NCBI RefSeq assembly: GCF_003947415.1 | Contig: NZ_QHKL01000006.1 | Coordinates: 496,001-560,000 of the forward strand | Length of the DNA stretch: 64,000 bases | From: Amycolatopsis sp. WAC 01376 | GTDB taxonomy: Bacteria > Actinomycetota > Actinomycetes > Mycobacteriales > Pseudonocardiaceae | Direction: 5' to 3' | Shown: in pieces, positions 1-8,928 of the stretch | Layout: every line of letters starts with the position of its first letter | How positions within the stretch are numbered: position 1 is the first letter of the stretch | Position numbers and translations under genes: made by a program | Notes under the pieces: model-generated | What the model saw: the letters and a program-made list of their open reading frames with translations, nothing else | Databases searched by the model: none | Told to the model about the DNA's origin: nothing

Positions 1-747
1 CAGCGTGACGGCGCCGAGCCCGGCGACGACGGCGAACTGGGTGCCGAATCCGCTGACCGTATGCCGCACCACCGGTTCGATGCCGCGTTCGCGCAGGGTG
101 TGGCGGATCCAGGCGTTCGCCAGGGTGGGGCGGGCCCAGGCGACCCAGATCTCGTCCGCGAGGTCTTCGGCGCGCACCGAGTCCGCGTCCGCGAGGTGGT
201 GTCCGGCGGGGAGCACGATCATCGCCGAGTCGTCGCGCAGGACGGTCCAGCGGGTGTTCGGTGGCCGGGTGAGCGGCAGGTTCTCCCAGCTCTCGACGAC
301 CACGACGTCGAAGACTCCGTCGGCGAGGGCGGGAAGCGCCACTTCCGGTTCGACCTCGTGCAGCCGTGCCTCGATGCCGGGGTGGCGCACGGCGAGGCCG
401 GTGAGGGCGGGTGCGATGAACGTGTGCACCCCGGACGGGATGGCGCCGATCTCGACGACGCCGGTCGTCGCCCCGGTGAGGGAGTCCAGATCGGCGCGGG
501 CGGCGCGGAGTTCGGCGAGGACCCGGTCCGAGCGCTGCGCGAGCAGCAGTCCCGCCGGGGTGAGCCGGACGCCGCGGCCGTGCCGGACGAGGAGCGCGGT
601 GCCCGCCTCCCGTTCCAGTTTCATCAGCTGCTGGGAGATCGCCGACGGCGTCACGTGCAGCAGTTCGGCCGCGGCGGCGAGCGATCCCCGCCGCCACACC
701 GCGTGCAGCATCCGCAGCCGTTCCACATTGGACAGATCACCACTCAT
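1..747 (-). CDS. LysR-family transcriptional regulator (C-terminus cut by window edge)
   Basis: The reverse-strand frame opens at ATG 747 with a typical LysR winged-helix start (VERLRMLHAVWRRGSLAAAA, then AISQQLMKLEREAG near residues 35-48) and stays open to the window edge. It therefore lacks its last residues here. LysR proteins bind DNA as tetramers and usually control a divergent neighbour. The EamA exporter starts 73 bases away on the other strand, so it is the likely target; that link is inferred from position. The effector is unknown. Confidence 0.9.
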   Translation of the reverse strand, partial: MSGDLSNVERLRMLHAVWRRGSLAAAAELLHVTPSAISQQLMKLEREAGTALLVRHGRGVRLTPAGLLLAQRSDRVLAELRAARADLDSLTGATTGVVEIGAIPSGVHTFIAPALTGLAVRHPGIEARLHEVEPEVALPALADGVFDVVVVESWENLPLTRPPNTRWTVLRDDSAMIVLPAGHHLADADSVRAEDLADEIWVAWARPTLANAWIRHTLRERGIEPVVRHTVSGFGTQFAVVAGLGAVTL

Positions 748-819
748 TAGCCGAGCTTAACCCCGGCGGTAAGAGGATCTCGCTGGTCCTGTCCGCTGTC
801 GTGCGATCGAATCGAAGTC

Positions 820-1788
820 ATGCGACACACCGGAATTCTCGCCGATCCGCGCGGGCAAGGAGTACTCGGAGCCCTCGCGATCGCCCTGTCCGCCCCGCTC
901 GTCGCGCTGTCCGGCGTCAGTTCGACGACGGCGACGTTCTTCCGCTGCCTGTTCGCGTTGCCGATCCTCGTGCTGCTGGCTCGATCCCGGGAGCGAGGAC
1001 ACCGTCCCTCGCCTGCCGCGCGGCGGCGCCACGTACTGGCCGGTGTCCTGCTCGGGATCGACATGGTGCTGTGGAGCGAGGCGATCCTCGCCGTCGGCGC
1101 GGGGGTCGCCACGGCCCTGGTCAACGTCCAGGTGGTCTTGGTCCCGCTGGCCGGGCTGCTGTGGTTCGGCGAGCGTCCGTCGCGGTCGTTCTGGCTGTCG
1201 ATCCCGGTGATGCTGGCGGGGACGGCGCTGGTCGGGGGACTGGCCGACGGCGGCGCCGCGGGCAGCGATCCCTGGTACGGCACGGTCATGGCCGTGCTGG
1301 CGGGTGTGGCCTACGCCGGTTACCTGATCCTGTTGCGCCGCGCCGGAACCGAAAGCGGCGGCCGTACGACGATGCTCGCCACCGCGACCGCGGCTTCCGC
1401 GAGCGTGGGTGGGCTTTCGGGCCTGTTCGCGGGAAATCTCGACGTCACGCCGCCGGCTTCGGCGTTGCTGTGGTTGTTCGTGCTGGCCGTGACCGGTCAG
1501 GTGCTCGGCTGGCTCCTGATCGGGAAGGCGCTGTCCGCCCTGCCCGCGAGCGGCGGGTCCGCCGTGCTGATGCTGCAACCCGCCGCCGCGATCCTGTTCG
1601 GGGCCGCCCTCCTCGGCCAGTGGCCGACGCCGTTGCAACTGGCGGGCTGTGCGCTCGTCGTCGTCGCGGTGGGTGTCGTGTCGCTACTGGGCGGCCGGTC
1701 GTCAGGGAACCACCAGCGCCGGCCAGTGCCCGATCCTGATGAGCTTGGTCGCGACCGAGCCCGCGAACCGGTGTCCCGCCTTCTGTGA
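820..1788 (+). CDS. EamA/DMT-family transporter
   Basis: The 322-residue product has about ten hydrophobic segments in two repeated halves, the usual layout of drug/metabolite transporters (EamA, RhaT-like). Motifs include the charged WSEAILAVGAG loop in the first half and the small-residue helices near residues 225-275 in the second. It is probably an inner-membrane exporter of a metabolite or amino acid; the substrate cannot be read from sequence. ATG 820 is the first start after the divergent LysR gene. The last ~30 residues are hydrophilic and lie antisense to what looks like a decayed universal-stress-protein tail. The native C-terminus may therefore have been lengthened when that neighbour was lost. 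Confidence 0.9.
   Translation: MRHTGILADPRGQGVLGALAIALSAPLVALSGVSSTTATFFRCLFALPILVLLARSRERGHRPSPAARRRHVLAGVLLGIDMVLWSEAILAVGAGVATALVNVQVVLVPLAGLLWFGERPSRSFWLSIPVMLAGTALVGGLADGGAAGSDPWYGTVMAVLAGVAYAGYLILLRRAGTESGGRTTMLATATAASASVGGLSGLFAGNLDVTPPASALLWLFVLAVTGQVLGWLLIGKALSALPASGGSAVLMLQPAAAILFGAALLGQWPTPLQLAGCALVVVAVGVVSLLGGRSSGNHQRRPVPDPDELGRDRAREPVSRLL
1702..1782 (-). pseudogene. Possible remnant tail of a universal-stress-type protein
   Basis: Read on the minus strand toward a TGA at 1704-1702, this stretch encodes AGHRFAGSVATKLIRIG followed by HWPALVVP and stop. That pattern resembles the last helix and strand of UspA-type proteins. No upstream portion is recognisable in the same frame, and it overlaps the C-terminal codons of the EamA gene. 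I read it as the last ~26 codons of a convergent gene lost by deletion. A chance antisense match is the alternative. Confidence 0.3.
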
Positions 1789-2200
1789 CGCGCGCCTACC
1801 TGTCCCGAGTCGGAAGTTCGTGTGGTGAAGATGCTGTCGGCTGAGCTGTGAGCATTCGCTGACTTCAAGGTGGTCAGGATGCCTTCATGGCGAGGTTCCG
1901 GACCGGTCACGGGAGCCGGTCCCGTCTTGAGTGTCCATGAGGGACACTTTCGGGCGGCGATATGTCCGGCTTGTGGGTAATGTGCGGTTTTCGGTGGGGG
2001 GCGTGAGTGGTAAGTGTCGTTCTAACGACACTTACCACTCACGACCCCCGCGCAAAGTACTCATAACGGACACTGTTGTTTGACTGGTGTCCCTTGTGGA
2101 CAGTCAAGAGCCTCATCTTCACCTTTTTGTCCCCCGGGGCCAGGCGTGAAACGGCCGGATATCGATACGGATTTACGGCGCGAACTTCCGGTGCAGGACA
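1789..2200. other. Gene-free stretch with two hairpins
   Basis: No credible coding frame was seen. It holds a small hairpin at 1930-1948 (AGTGTCC, loop ATGA, GGGACACT), plausibly a terminator for the EamA gene, and a long near-perfect palindrome at 1996-2049 listed separately. About 150 bases remain before the exporter stop codon at 2201, with nothing recognised in them. Confidence 0.6.
1996..2049. repeat. Long intergenic palindrome, GTGAGTGGTAAG family
   Basis: Arms of 19 bases, 2003-2021 and 2024-2042, are perfectly complementary around a CT loop. The stem extends outward through GGGGG/CCCCC with one mismatch. The arm begins GTGAGTGGTAAG, which recurs around 26960, 27199 and 27462. This makes it a dispersed repeat family, not a one-off terminator. 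There is no T-tract after the stem. Confidence 0.85.
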
Positions 2201-3760
2201 CTACTTGCTGACCCGGTCGGACGCCGGGGCTTCCGTCTTCGGCTCCACGTCGAGGGTGGTGCGCAGGGTGAGCGGCTTGAGCAGCAGCGCCGCGATCACG
2301 CCCACGACGCCCACCGCCGCGGAGATCAGGAAGATGTGCGCGGTCGCGTCGCCGTACACGGTGTGCACGATCGTCTGGACCTCCGGCGGCAGCGCCTTGA
2401 GGTTCAGCGCGCTGACGCTTCCCGTCGACGCCTGGCCTTCCGGGACGTGCAAGGCGGCCGACAGGTCGGCGGTGACCCGGTTCGCGAGCACCGCGCCCAG
2501 CACCGAGACGCCGATGGTGCCGCCGAGCGACCGGAAGAACGTGACCGAGGCACTGGCCGCGCCCAAATCCCGCAGCGGCACGGTGTTCTGCACGGCGAGC
2601 ACGAGGTTCTGCATGGTCATGCCGACACCGACGCCGACCACCGCCATCGCGATGCCGACCAGCCACAGCGGCGAGGCGTGGTCGACCGTGCCCAGGCCGA
2701 GGAAGCCGACCACCAGGGTGATCGTGCCCGCCACGATGTACGGCTTCATCCGTCCGGTGCGGCTGATCAGGCGCCCGGAGACGGTCGAGGAGACGAGTAC
2801 GCCCGCCATCAGCGGGATGGTCAGCAGACCGGCTTCGGTGGGGGAGTAGCCGCGGCCGACCTGGAAGTACTGGCCGAGGAACACCGCACCGCCGAACATC
2901 GCCATCCCGACGGCGAGGCTCGCGATGATCGCCAGCGCGGGGGTGCGCTGGGTGATGATGTGCAGCGGGACGACGGGTTCGCGGACCTTCCGTTCCACCA
3001 GCACGGCGAGTACCAGGAGCACGACGCCGCCCGCCACCATGAGGGCCGTCTGCCACGAGAGCCAGTCGAAGGTGTTCCCCACGAACGAGACCCAGATCAG
3101 CAGCACGCTCACGCCCGCGGCGATGAGACCCGCGCCGAGGTAGTCCACCTGGACGTTCTCCCGGCGGACGGTCTCCAGCTTCAGGGTCCGCTGCAGCACG
3201 ATGAACGCCGCCACCGCGATCGGCACGCCGACGAAGAAGCACCACCGCCAGCCCAGCCACGGCACGTCCACGATCAGCCCGCCGAGCAGCGGGCCGCCGA
3301 CGGTGGCGACCGCCATGACGGCGCCGAGGTAACCGTTGTAGCGGCCGCGTTCACGCGGCGGGATGATCGCCGCGATCACGACCTGGACCAGGGCCTGCAG
3401 GCCGCCGACGCCGATGCCCTGGAACGCGCGGGCGGCGATGAGCTGACCCGTGTTCTGGCTGAATCCGCTGATCATCGACCCGATCACGAAGATCACGATC
3501 GCGACCTGCACCAGCGTCTTCTTGTTGAACAGGTCGGCGAGCTTGCCCCAGATCGGGGTGGTGGCCGTCGCAGCCAGCAGGGTGGCCGTGACCACCCACG
3601 TGTACTGCGTCTGCGTGCCGTTCAGCGAGCCGATGATCAACGGCAGGGCGGTCGACACGACCGTCGAGCTGATCATCGCCACGAGCAGCGCGAGCAGCAG
3701 TCCGGACAGCGACTCGAGCACCTGCCGGTGTCCCATCGCCGTCGTTCCCTCGGTCTTCAT
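2201..3760 (-). CDS. MFS exporter, DHA2 (EmrB/QacA-like) family
   Basis: The 519-residue product has 14 predicted membrane segments, matching the 14-helix drug:H+ antiporters. The motif A region reads WGKLADLFNKKTL after helix 2, and motif C-like Gly/Pro-rich sequence (AVMAVATVGGPLLGGLI) lies in helix 5. It likely exports a toxic compound across the inner membrane. ATG 3760 is preceded by AAAGGACG. A TetR gene is divergent, with a 26-base palindrome in the shared 81-base gap. This is the standard layout of an exporter repressed by its neighbour. Substrate unknown. Confidence 0.93.
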   Translation of the reverse strand: MKTEGTTAMGHRQVLESLSGLLLALLVAMISSTVVSTALPLIIGSLNGTQTQYTWVVTATLLAATATTPIWGKLADLFNKKTLVQVAIVIFVIGSMISGFSQNTGQLIAARAFQGIGVGGLQALVQVVIAAIIPPRERGRYNGYLGAVMAVATVGGPLLGGLIVDVPWLGWRWCFFVGVPIAVAAFIVLQRTLKLETVRRENVQVDYLGAGLIAAGVSVLLIWVSFVGNTFDWLSWQTALMVAGGVVLLVLAVLVERKVREPVVPLHIITQRTPALAIIASLAVGMAMFGGAVFLGQYFQVGRGYSPTEAGLLTIPLMAGVLVSSTVSGRLISRTGRMKPYIVAGTITLVVGFLGLGTVDHASPLWLVGIAMAVVGVGVGMTMQNLVLAVQNTVPLRDLGAASASVTFFRSLGGTIGVSVLGAVLANRVTADLSAALHVPEGQASTGSVSALNLKALPPEVQTIVHTVYGDATAHIFLISAAVGVVGVIAALLLKPLTLRTTLDVEPKTEAPASDRVSK

Positions 3761-3786
3761 GGCGTCCTTTCGAGCGGCAATTGTTG

Positions 3787-3812
3787 CTCATTGTGCAAAC
3801 TTGCACAGTGAG
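3787..3812. promoter_or_regulatory. Palindromic operator between MFS exporter and TetR gene
   Basis: CTCATTGTGCAA, two bases, TTGCACAGTGAG: 12-base arms with a single mismatch, centred in the 81-base divergent gap. It is the probable TetR binding site controlling both genes. On the plus strand TACGCT at 3830-3835 lies seven bases before the GTG of the TetR gene, so that transcript may be leaderless. Confidence 0.75.
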
Positions 3813-3841
3813 AACTTTATTCCCCTCGCTACGCTGTCCTG

Positions 3842-4423
3842 GTGGACACCCTCGACACGCTCCGCACCCGCAAGAAGGCGGCGACGCGGCAAGCACTGCA
3901 CGAGGCCGCGCTCCGGCTGGCGATGGAGCACGGTCTGGACGGTGTGACCGTCGAGGACATCGCCGACGCGGTGGGCGTGTCCCGGCGGACCTTCTCGAAC
4001 TACTTCGCGAACAAAGAGGACGCGATCCTGCACGCCGACCGCGAGCGCACCGGGCTGCTGGTGTCGCTCGTCGAAGGCAGGCCGTCCGGCGAGAAGCCGT
4101 GGCAAGCCCTGCGCGCGGCGTGCCGGGAGCTGTACCGGGCGCACCCCGTCCCCGACCGTGAGTGGGTGGCGCAGCTCCGGCTGCTGCGACGGCATCCGTC
4201 GCTGCTCGCGCGGCAGGCCGGTGACCAGCTCGCCCTCGAACGCGACCTGATCGCGGTGCTGCTCGCCAGGGGGCACGGCCTCGATCAGGAGCTGGCCAGG
4301 CTCACCGCGGCGACCTTCCTCGCCACCTTGCGAACCGGGAACGTGCTGTGGCTGGAAGGTTCCGAGGAGCAGCCGCTGCCCGAGGTCGTGGATCGGTTGC
4401 TGGGCCGCGTTCAGCTCCGCTGA
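3842..4423 (+). CDS. TetR-family transcriptional repressor
   Basis: 193 residues with an N-terminal TetR helix-turn-helix: VEDIADAVGVSRRTFSNYF around residues 37-55, followed by NKEDAILHADRE. The C-terminal ligand domain resembles actinobacterial multidrug TetR proteins. GTG 3842 has no ribosome-binding site but sits seven bases after a TANNNT hexamer, which fits a leaderless mRNA. It most likely represses the divergent exporter through the palindrome at 3787-3812. A terminator follows the stop codon. Confidence 0.92.
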   Translation: MDTLDTLRTRKKAATRQALHEAALRLAMEHGLDGVTVEDIADAVGVSRRTFSNYFANKEDAILHADRERTGLLVSLVEGRPSGEKPWQALRAACRELYRAHPVPDREWVAQLRLLRRHPSLLARQAGDQLALERDLIAVLLARGHGLDQELARLTAATFLATLRTGNVLWLEGSEEQPLPEVVDRLLGRVQLR

Positions 4424-4429
4424 GCGAGG

Positions 4430-4456
4430 GGTCCGTCCACTCTGGACGGACCTTTC
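4430..4456. terminator. Bidirectional terminator
   Basis: GGTCCGTCCA, loop CTC, TGGACGGACC, then TTTC: a perfect 10-base stem between the convergent TetR and LuxR-type genes. Its distal edge overlaps the LuxR stop codon. Confidence 0.8.
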
Positions 4457-5120
4457 AAATAGAGCCGGTGCGCAAGGCGAAGGCGACGGCGTGCGTGCGG
4501 TTGTGCAGGCCGTAGCGCGACATCACCCGGTGGAGCACGTTCTTCACGGTGCTCTCCGAATAAGCGAGTTTGATCGCGATCTCTTCCGTGCCATGGCCAT
4601 CCGCCAGCAGGCGGAGCACTTCACGTTCGCGGTCGGACAAGCCGGACAACGCGAGACCGTTGGGGATCAGCAGGTCCTCCTGTATCCGATCGAGCTGGGA
4701 GAGCAGGCTGCCCTGCAAACGCGGCGGCAGGGCGCCGGCGCCTTGGCTGACCGCGAGGATCGTCCGCACCAGATGCTCGCCGTCGAGATCACGCCGCGGC
4801 AGCAGAGCGGCCATGCCGCATTCGATCGCCGTCATCAGGACCTGGACCGGGAAATGGTCGGTGACGATCACGCATCTCGGTGGCGCCGGGAGTGACGACG
4901 CGGCGCGAACCTGGCGCAGGAAAGTGAAGACCCCGTCGCCGATCGAATCCCCGACGGTCACGATCACTTCGGCCGGTCCGAGGTCGGTTTCGGCAAGCAC
5001 GTCCAGCCGTTCGTCGGCGCCGAGGATGCTCGTCGTGCCCAGTCCGGCGAGTAGATCCGGCGCATGCACGGCGACTTTGACGCGATCGGTCCTCCTGCTG
5101 AGCTTCTCCCCGTGAATCAT
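4455..5120 (-). CDS. LuxR-type orphan regulator with degenerate receiver (copy A)
   Basis: 221 residues. The C-terminus is a NarL/LuxR helix-turn-helix (LSDREREVLRLLADGHGTEE through STVKNVLHRVMSRYGLHNRT, about residues 158-205). The N-terminal part has the length and beta-alpha pattern of a response-regulator receiver (VKVAVHAPD, then RCVIVTDH), but the phospho-acceptor Asp and the conserved Lys are missing (LLPRRD where a Lys would sit). It probably does not accept phosphate from a kinase. Three relatives lie in this window (8275-8919, 8929-9552, 51794-52429). No histidine kinase is adjacent, and its targets are unknown. Confidence 0.85.
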   Translation of the reverse strand: MIHGEKLSRRTDRVKVAVHAPDLLAGLGTTSILGADERLDVLAETDLGPAEVIVTVGDSIGDGVFTFLRQVRAASSLPAPPRCVIVTDHFPVQVLMTAIECGMAALLPRRDLDGEHLVRTILAVSQGAGALPPRLQGSLLSQLDRIQEDLLIPNGLALSGLSDREREVLRLLADGHGTEEIAIKLAYSESTVKNVLHRVMSRYGLHNRTHAVAFALRTGSI

Positions 5121-5242
5121 GATCGAAGTCCCTCCCCACGTTGCATGTCAACCGCCGACGGACGCGGCAACGTCACAGGGCAAGACGCCCGGAAGGCGGG
5201 AAAGGTTCAGTGCGCACGCGATCGGACTCGGGCGAAGGCCGG

Positions 5243-5890
5243 TCACCGGGTCGTGAGGGCGTCCAGTTCGTCCGCGATCAACAGGCCGGGATCGAATTTC
5301 ATCCCGGTGAAATGGCCGGCGAGTTCGAGCGAGAGCACGCCGTGCAGGCGGGTCCAGAAGGCGAGCGCGCGATGCAGGGTCGCGGACGGGGCCGGATCGT
5401 CGCCCGCCCAGTCGCGGTGGCCGTCCAGATGCTCGTCGAACGGGGTTTCCGGTTTGTCGACGGTGATCGCGCGGGACGCTTCGAGCAGCACGGTCATGAC
5501 TTCGTTCGAAATGGCGGTGGTGTCGTCGGGCGCGTGGTAGCCGGGCACGGGCGTGCCGTAGATGAGGAAGTAGCGCTGAGGGTCGCTCCGGGCCCAGTCC
5601 CGGATGGTGACGGCGAGCCCGGCCAGGTCGGCACCGGCGTCGAACGCCGCCCGGACGGTGTCGGCCAGGCTTCGGTAGGCGTCGCGGATGAGCGCGGTGA
5701 TGAGGTCGTCGCGGCCGGCGAAGTACCGGTACAGGGCGGGACCGCTCATCCCCACCTGTTTGGCGATCGCGTTGAGCGACAGCGCGGGCACCCCGGCGGC
5801 GGCGATCTGCTCCCACGCGTGCTGCTTGATCTCCGCGCGCACCTGGTCGCGGTAGCGTTCCCGCGGGCTCTGCCCGTCCGCGTCCGTCAT
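5243..5890 (-). CDS. TetR-family regulator
   Basis: 215 residues from ATG 5890. The N-terminal helix-turn-helix reads LSLNAIAKQVGMSGPALYRY near residues 38-57, and the C-terminal part resembles the TetR_C WHG-type ligand domain (RYFLIYGTPVPGY). The upstream frame continues open past 5890 but contains no family similarity, so the ATG is preferred. There is no obvious partner gene: it lies between copy A of the LuxR-like orphans and the NB-ARC regulator, both on the same strand. Ligand and target are unknown. Confidence 0.9.
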   Translation of the reverse strand: MTDADGQSPRERYRDQVRAEIKQHAWEQIAAAGVPALSLNAIAKQVGMSGPALYRYFAGRDDLITALIRDAYRSLADTVRAAFDAGADLAGLAVTIRDWARSDPQRYFLIYGTPVPGYHAPDDTTAISNEVMTVLLEASRAITVDKPETPFDEHLDGHRDWAGDDPAPSATLHRALAFWTRLHGVLSLELAGHFTGMKFDPGLLIADELDALTTR

Positions 5891-5943
5891 CGGCCCTCCC
5901 GCTCCGTCGGCCCGCAGCTTAGTCGGCGCTTCTCCGCGAATGG

Positions 5944-8181
5944 TCACTCGGGCAGCAGCGCCAGCTCGGCCAAAGCCTGCTCCCGCCGGGTGGTGAACGA
6001 CGGCTCGGGAGACAGCTCGACGGCCAGGGTCAGGCATTCCCTTGCCTCCTCGAAAGCACCCGCTTCCCGCCAGGCCCGCCCTTCGCGGAACGCGCAGATC
6101 GCCTCCATCGCGTCGAAACCGCCTTCCCACGAGAGCCATCGGCTGGTGCGGTAGTAGCCCGCCGCTTCCCGCCATTCGGCGAGATCCCCGAGTACGTCAC
6201 CGATGGCGCGCAGGGACAGGGCCTTCAACATCCGGCGGAGGCCGGGATAGGTGTCGGCCGCCAGCCGTTCGGCGTCGGCGAGAACGCCACGGTGGACGGC
6301 GAGCGCTTCGGCGTGCTTCCCCGCCGCGAGCAACGCGTATCCGTAGACGTTCCGTGCCGAGCTTTGCCCGTCCCAGAACGGTAATTCGTCCGCCAGCTCG
6401 TAGCCGCGTTTCGCGAATTCGAACGCTTCGGCGTCCTCCCCGACGTATCGCAGCACCTGGCCGAGGTAGATCGACGCCCAGGTCTGCTCGGTGCGGTCGC
6501 CGATCCGGACGGCGATGTCCAGCGCGCGCCGGTGCGCCTCGACGGCACCTTCGGCGTCGTCGAGGCAGACACTGCAGGCCCAGCCGACGAAGTTGAGCAG
6601 TTTCGCCTCGTCCCCGGCGTTGCCGAGCGCGCTCGCCGAGGCCGCGCCGAGGGAGAAGATCTCCCACCACGGACGCTGGGAGCTCCGCCCGTCGGAGTAC
6701 CAGTGCAGCGCGATGGCGAGGTCGCCGACCTCCCGGTGCCAGCCCTTCCGCGCCGCCACCCGCTGCGCGGCGATCCAGTTCCCGGCTTCGATGTCCAGCC
6801 AGCGCGCGCTTTCGTCCCGCGAACCGAACCGGCCGGTTTCCGGAGCCCGCGGGTAGAACAGCCTGGCCGCTTCGGCGGCCTTGTCGAGCAGATGGGCGAG
6901 CACGATGTCCCGCGCGGCAGGCTCTTCCTCCGCCTCGAACCGTTCCTCGGCGAACAGGCGGATCAGGTCGTGGAACTGGTGCCGTTCCGGATCCGCCGTG
7001 GCCTGCAGGAGGCTGGCGTCGACGAGTTCGTCGAGCTGATCGCGGACGTCGGCCGGGGCCGCGCCCGACACGACGCCCGCGAGTTCGAGGCCGAAGTCGG
7101 CGCCCGGCACGGTCGCCAGCCGCCGGAACAGCCGCCGCGCCCCGGCCGAGACCGCGCGATAGGACAGGTCGAACGCCGAGCGCAGTTGCAGATCGCCCGC
7201 CGCGAGCGCGCGCAGCCGGGTGCCTTCGTCACGCAACCGGTCGGCCAGGTGGGCCAGTGACCACTGCGGCCGGGTCGCGAGCCGGTTGCCCGCGATCCGG
7301 ACGGCGAGCGGAAGGAAGCCGCACAGTTCGACGAGTTCCCGCGCCGCCGCCTGCTCCGCACGGACCCGGTCGGCACCGATGATCCTGGCGAGGAGACCGG
7401 TCGCGCCGCCGTCCGAAAGCGGTTCGAGCCCCAGCCACCGGGCGCCTTCGAGCCCGGCGAGCGTGCGCCGGCAGGTGATCAGGGTGAGGGAGCCAGGCCC
7501 GGCGACCAGCAGCGGCCTGAGCTGCGCCTCGTCGGCGGCGTTATCGAGCAGCAGCAGGACTTTCCGGCCTTCGAGCAGCATCCGCAGCAACGCCGACCGG
7601 TCGTCCTCGGAGGCGGGTACCTGTCCCGGTGCGACGTCCAGCGCGAGCAGCACCAGGTCGAGCGCGGCACGGGCGCTCAGCGGCTCCTCGTCCATCCCGC
7701 GCAGGTCCATCGCGAAGACCCCGTCCGGGTACCCCGCGCGCCAGAGATCCGCCGCGGTCACCGCGAGCGCGGTCTTCCCGACCCCGGCCTGTCCGACGAT
7801 CGCGACCACGCCACCCTCGGCGGCCTTCGCGGACAGCTGCGCCAGTTCGCTTTCGCGGCCGGACAGATCCGGCGGCGGCGTGGGCAGCGCGCAGGTCGCC
7901 GCGACCTGGGCGGCCAGCGCCGGATTGCGGCGGCGTCCCTGTTTGGCGACGGTCAGGAAGAACTCCCGGTCACCGCCGGTGAGGCCGAGCGCGTCGGCCA
8001 GTACCTCGGCGGAGCGCTGCTGGGCGGCTCGCGCGCGGCCGCGTTCCAGCTCGCGCAGGGCGCGGACGCTGATCCCGGAGGCCTCGGCCAGCCGTCCCTG
8101 TGTCCAGCCCGCGGCCCGCCGGTGTTCGAGCAGCAGCTTGCCGAACACCGACCGCGTCTCGCTCGCCTCCACGGGTTCCAC
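5944..8181 (-). CDS. XRE-NB-ARC-TPR transcriptional regulator
   Basis: About 745 residues. An XRE-type HTH lies at the N-terminus (WTQGRLAEASGISVRALREL, about residues 24-43). An NB-ARC STAND ATPase follows, with Walker A GQAGVGKT near 131 and Walker B KVLLLLDNA near 205. The C-terminal half is TPR-like helices. The frame stays open far upstream, but that part overlaps the divergent LuxR gene and has no similarity. GTG 8181 or GTG 8172 is therefore the likely start. Such proteins are ATP-dependent switches, often pathway-specific activators. A TTA codon lies at 6382-6384. Divergent from LuxR-like copy B. Confidence 0.85.
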   Translation of the reverse strand: MEPVEASETRSVFGKLLLEHRRAAGWTQGRLAEASGISVRALRELERGRARAAQQRSAEVLADALGLTGGDREFFLTVAKQGRRRNPALAAQVAATCALPTPPPDLSGRESELAQLSAKAAEGGVVAIVGQAGVGKTALAVTAADLWRAGYPDGVFAMDLRGMDEEPLSARAALDLVLLALDVAPGQVPASEDDRSALLRMLLEGRKVLLLLDNAADEAQLRPLLVAGPGSLTLITCRRTLAGLEGARWLGLEPLSDGGATGLLARIIGADRVRAEQAAARELVELCGFLPLAVRIAGNRLATRPQWSLAHLADRLRDEGTRLRALAAGDLQLRSAFDLSYRAVSAGARRLFRRLATVPGADFGLELAGVVSGAAPADVRDQLDELVDASLLQATADPERHQFHDLIRLFAEERFEAEEEPAARDIVLAHLLDKAAEAARLFYPRAPETGRFGSRDESARWLDIEAGNWIAAQRVAARKGWHREVGDLAIALHWYSDGRSSQRPWWEIFSLGAASASALGNAGDEAKLLNFVGWACSVCLDDAEGAVEAHRRALDIAVRIGDRTEQTWASIYLGQVLRYVGEDAEAFEFAKRGYELADELPFWDGQSSARNVYGYALLAAGKHAEALAVHRGVLADAERLAADTYPGLRRMLKALSLRAIGDVLGDLAEWREAAGYYRTSRWLSWEGGFDAMEAICAFREGRAWREAGAFEEARECLTLAVELSPEPSFTTRREQALAELALLPE

Positions 8182-8274
8182 CGCGGTCCATTCAACCGGC
8201 AGGCTTCCGCTGTCGAAAAGCTGCCCCCTGCTTCCGCTTGTCCCGGCTTCGCCGCGGCCGGTTACCTGGAACCC

Positions 8275-8919
8275 ATGTCGACGATCATGACGACGCCCGT
8301 CCGCCCGGTCGCCAGGACCGAAGGGCGCCGGGAGATCCTGGTCGCCGTGCACGCCGACGACCCGCTCGTCCGGGCGGGCCTGCGCAGCGCGCTCGGCGAC
8401 GGCCCCGGCATCACGTTGCGGGACGACCCGGCGCAGGCCGACGTCCTCGTCGCGGTCGCGGGGGACGAGCCGCGCCGGATCCCCGCCGGATCCACCCGGC
8501 TGGTGCTGGTGGCCGATCAGCCCAACCAGGCCGAACTGTGGGCCGCGGTGGAACGCGGGCTCGCCGTCGTCGTCGCGCGCTCCGAGGCGACGCCGGGACG
8601 GCTGCTGCGCGCGGTCGCCGACGCCCACGCCGGCCGGGGCGATCTGCCCGCCGATCAGCTCGGCAGCCTGCTGCGGGGGATTTCGCGGCTGCACAAGGAA
8701 GTTCTCCAGCCGCGTGAGCTCACCCTCAGTGGCCTTTCGCCGCGCGAGACCGAAGTGCTCCGGTTGCTCGCGGACGGATTCGACACCGGTGAGATCGCCC
8801 GGCGGGTGGCCTACTCCGACCGCACGGTGAAGAACATCCTGCACGGCCTGCTCAGCCGGTTCGGTTTGCGCAACCGCACCCACGTCGTGGCGTACGCGCT
8901 CCGCGAAGGCCTCATCTGA
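8275..8919 (+). CDS. LuxR-type orphan regulator with degenerate receiver (copy B)
   Basis: 214 residues from ATG 8275 (ATG 8287 is possible). A receiver-like N-terminus (ILVAVHADDPLVRAGLRSAL) lacks the phospho-acceptor Asp: ADVLVAVAGDEP replaces the usual VLLDLRMP strand. The C-terminal HTH reads LSPRETEVLRLLADGFDTGE and ends with RNRTHVVAYALREGLI. Close relative of copies A, C and D. It is divergent from the XRE-NB-ARC gene and ends nine bases from copy C, tail to tail. Likely a DNA-binding protein regulated by something other than phosphorylation. Confidence 0.85.
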   Translation: MSTIMTTPVRPVARTEGRREILVAVHADDPLVRAGLRSALGDGPGITLRDDPAQADVLVAVAGDEPRRIPAGSTRLVLVADQPNQAELWAAVERGLAVVVARSEATPGRLLRAVADAHAGRGDLPADQLGSLLRGISRLHKEVLQPRELTLSGLSPRETEVLRLLADGFDTGEIARRVAYSDRTVKNILHGLLSRFGLRNRTHVVAYALREGLI

Positions 8920-8928
8920 CGAACGGCT

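Noticed and set aside
5944..8883. A 979-residue reading of the XRE-NB-ARC gene
   Set aside because: The first ~235 residues lie antisense to LuxR copy B, lack any domain and precede good GTG starts at 8181/8172.
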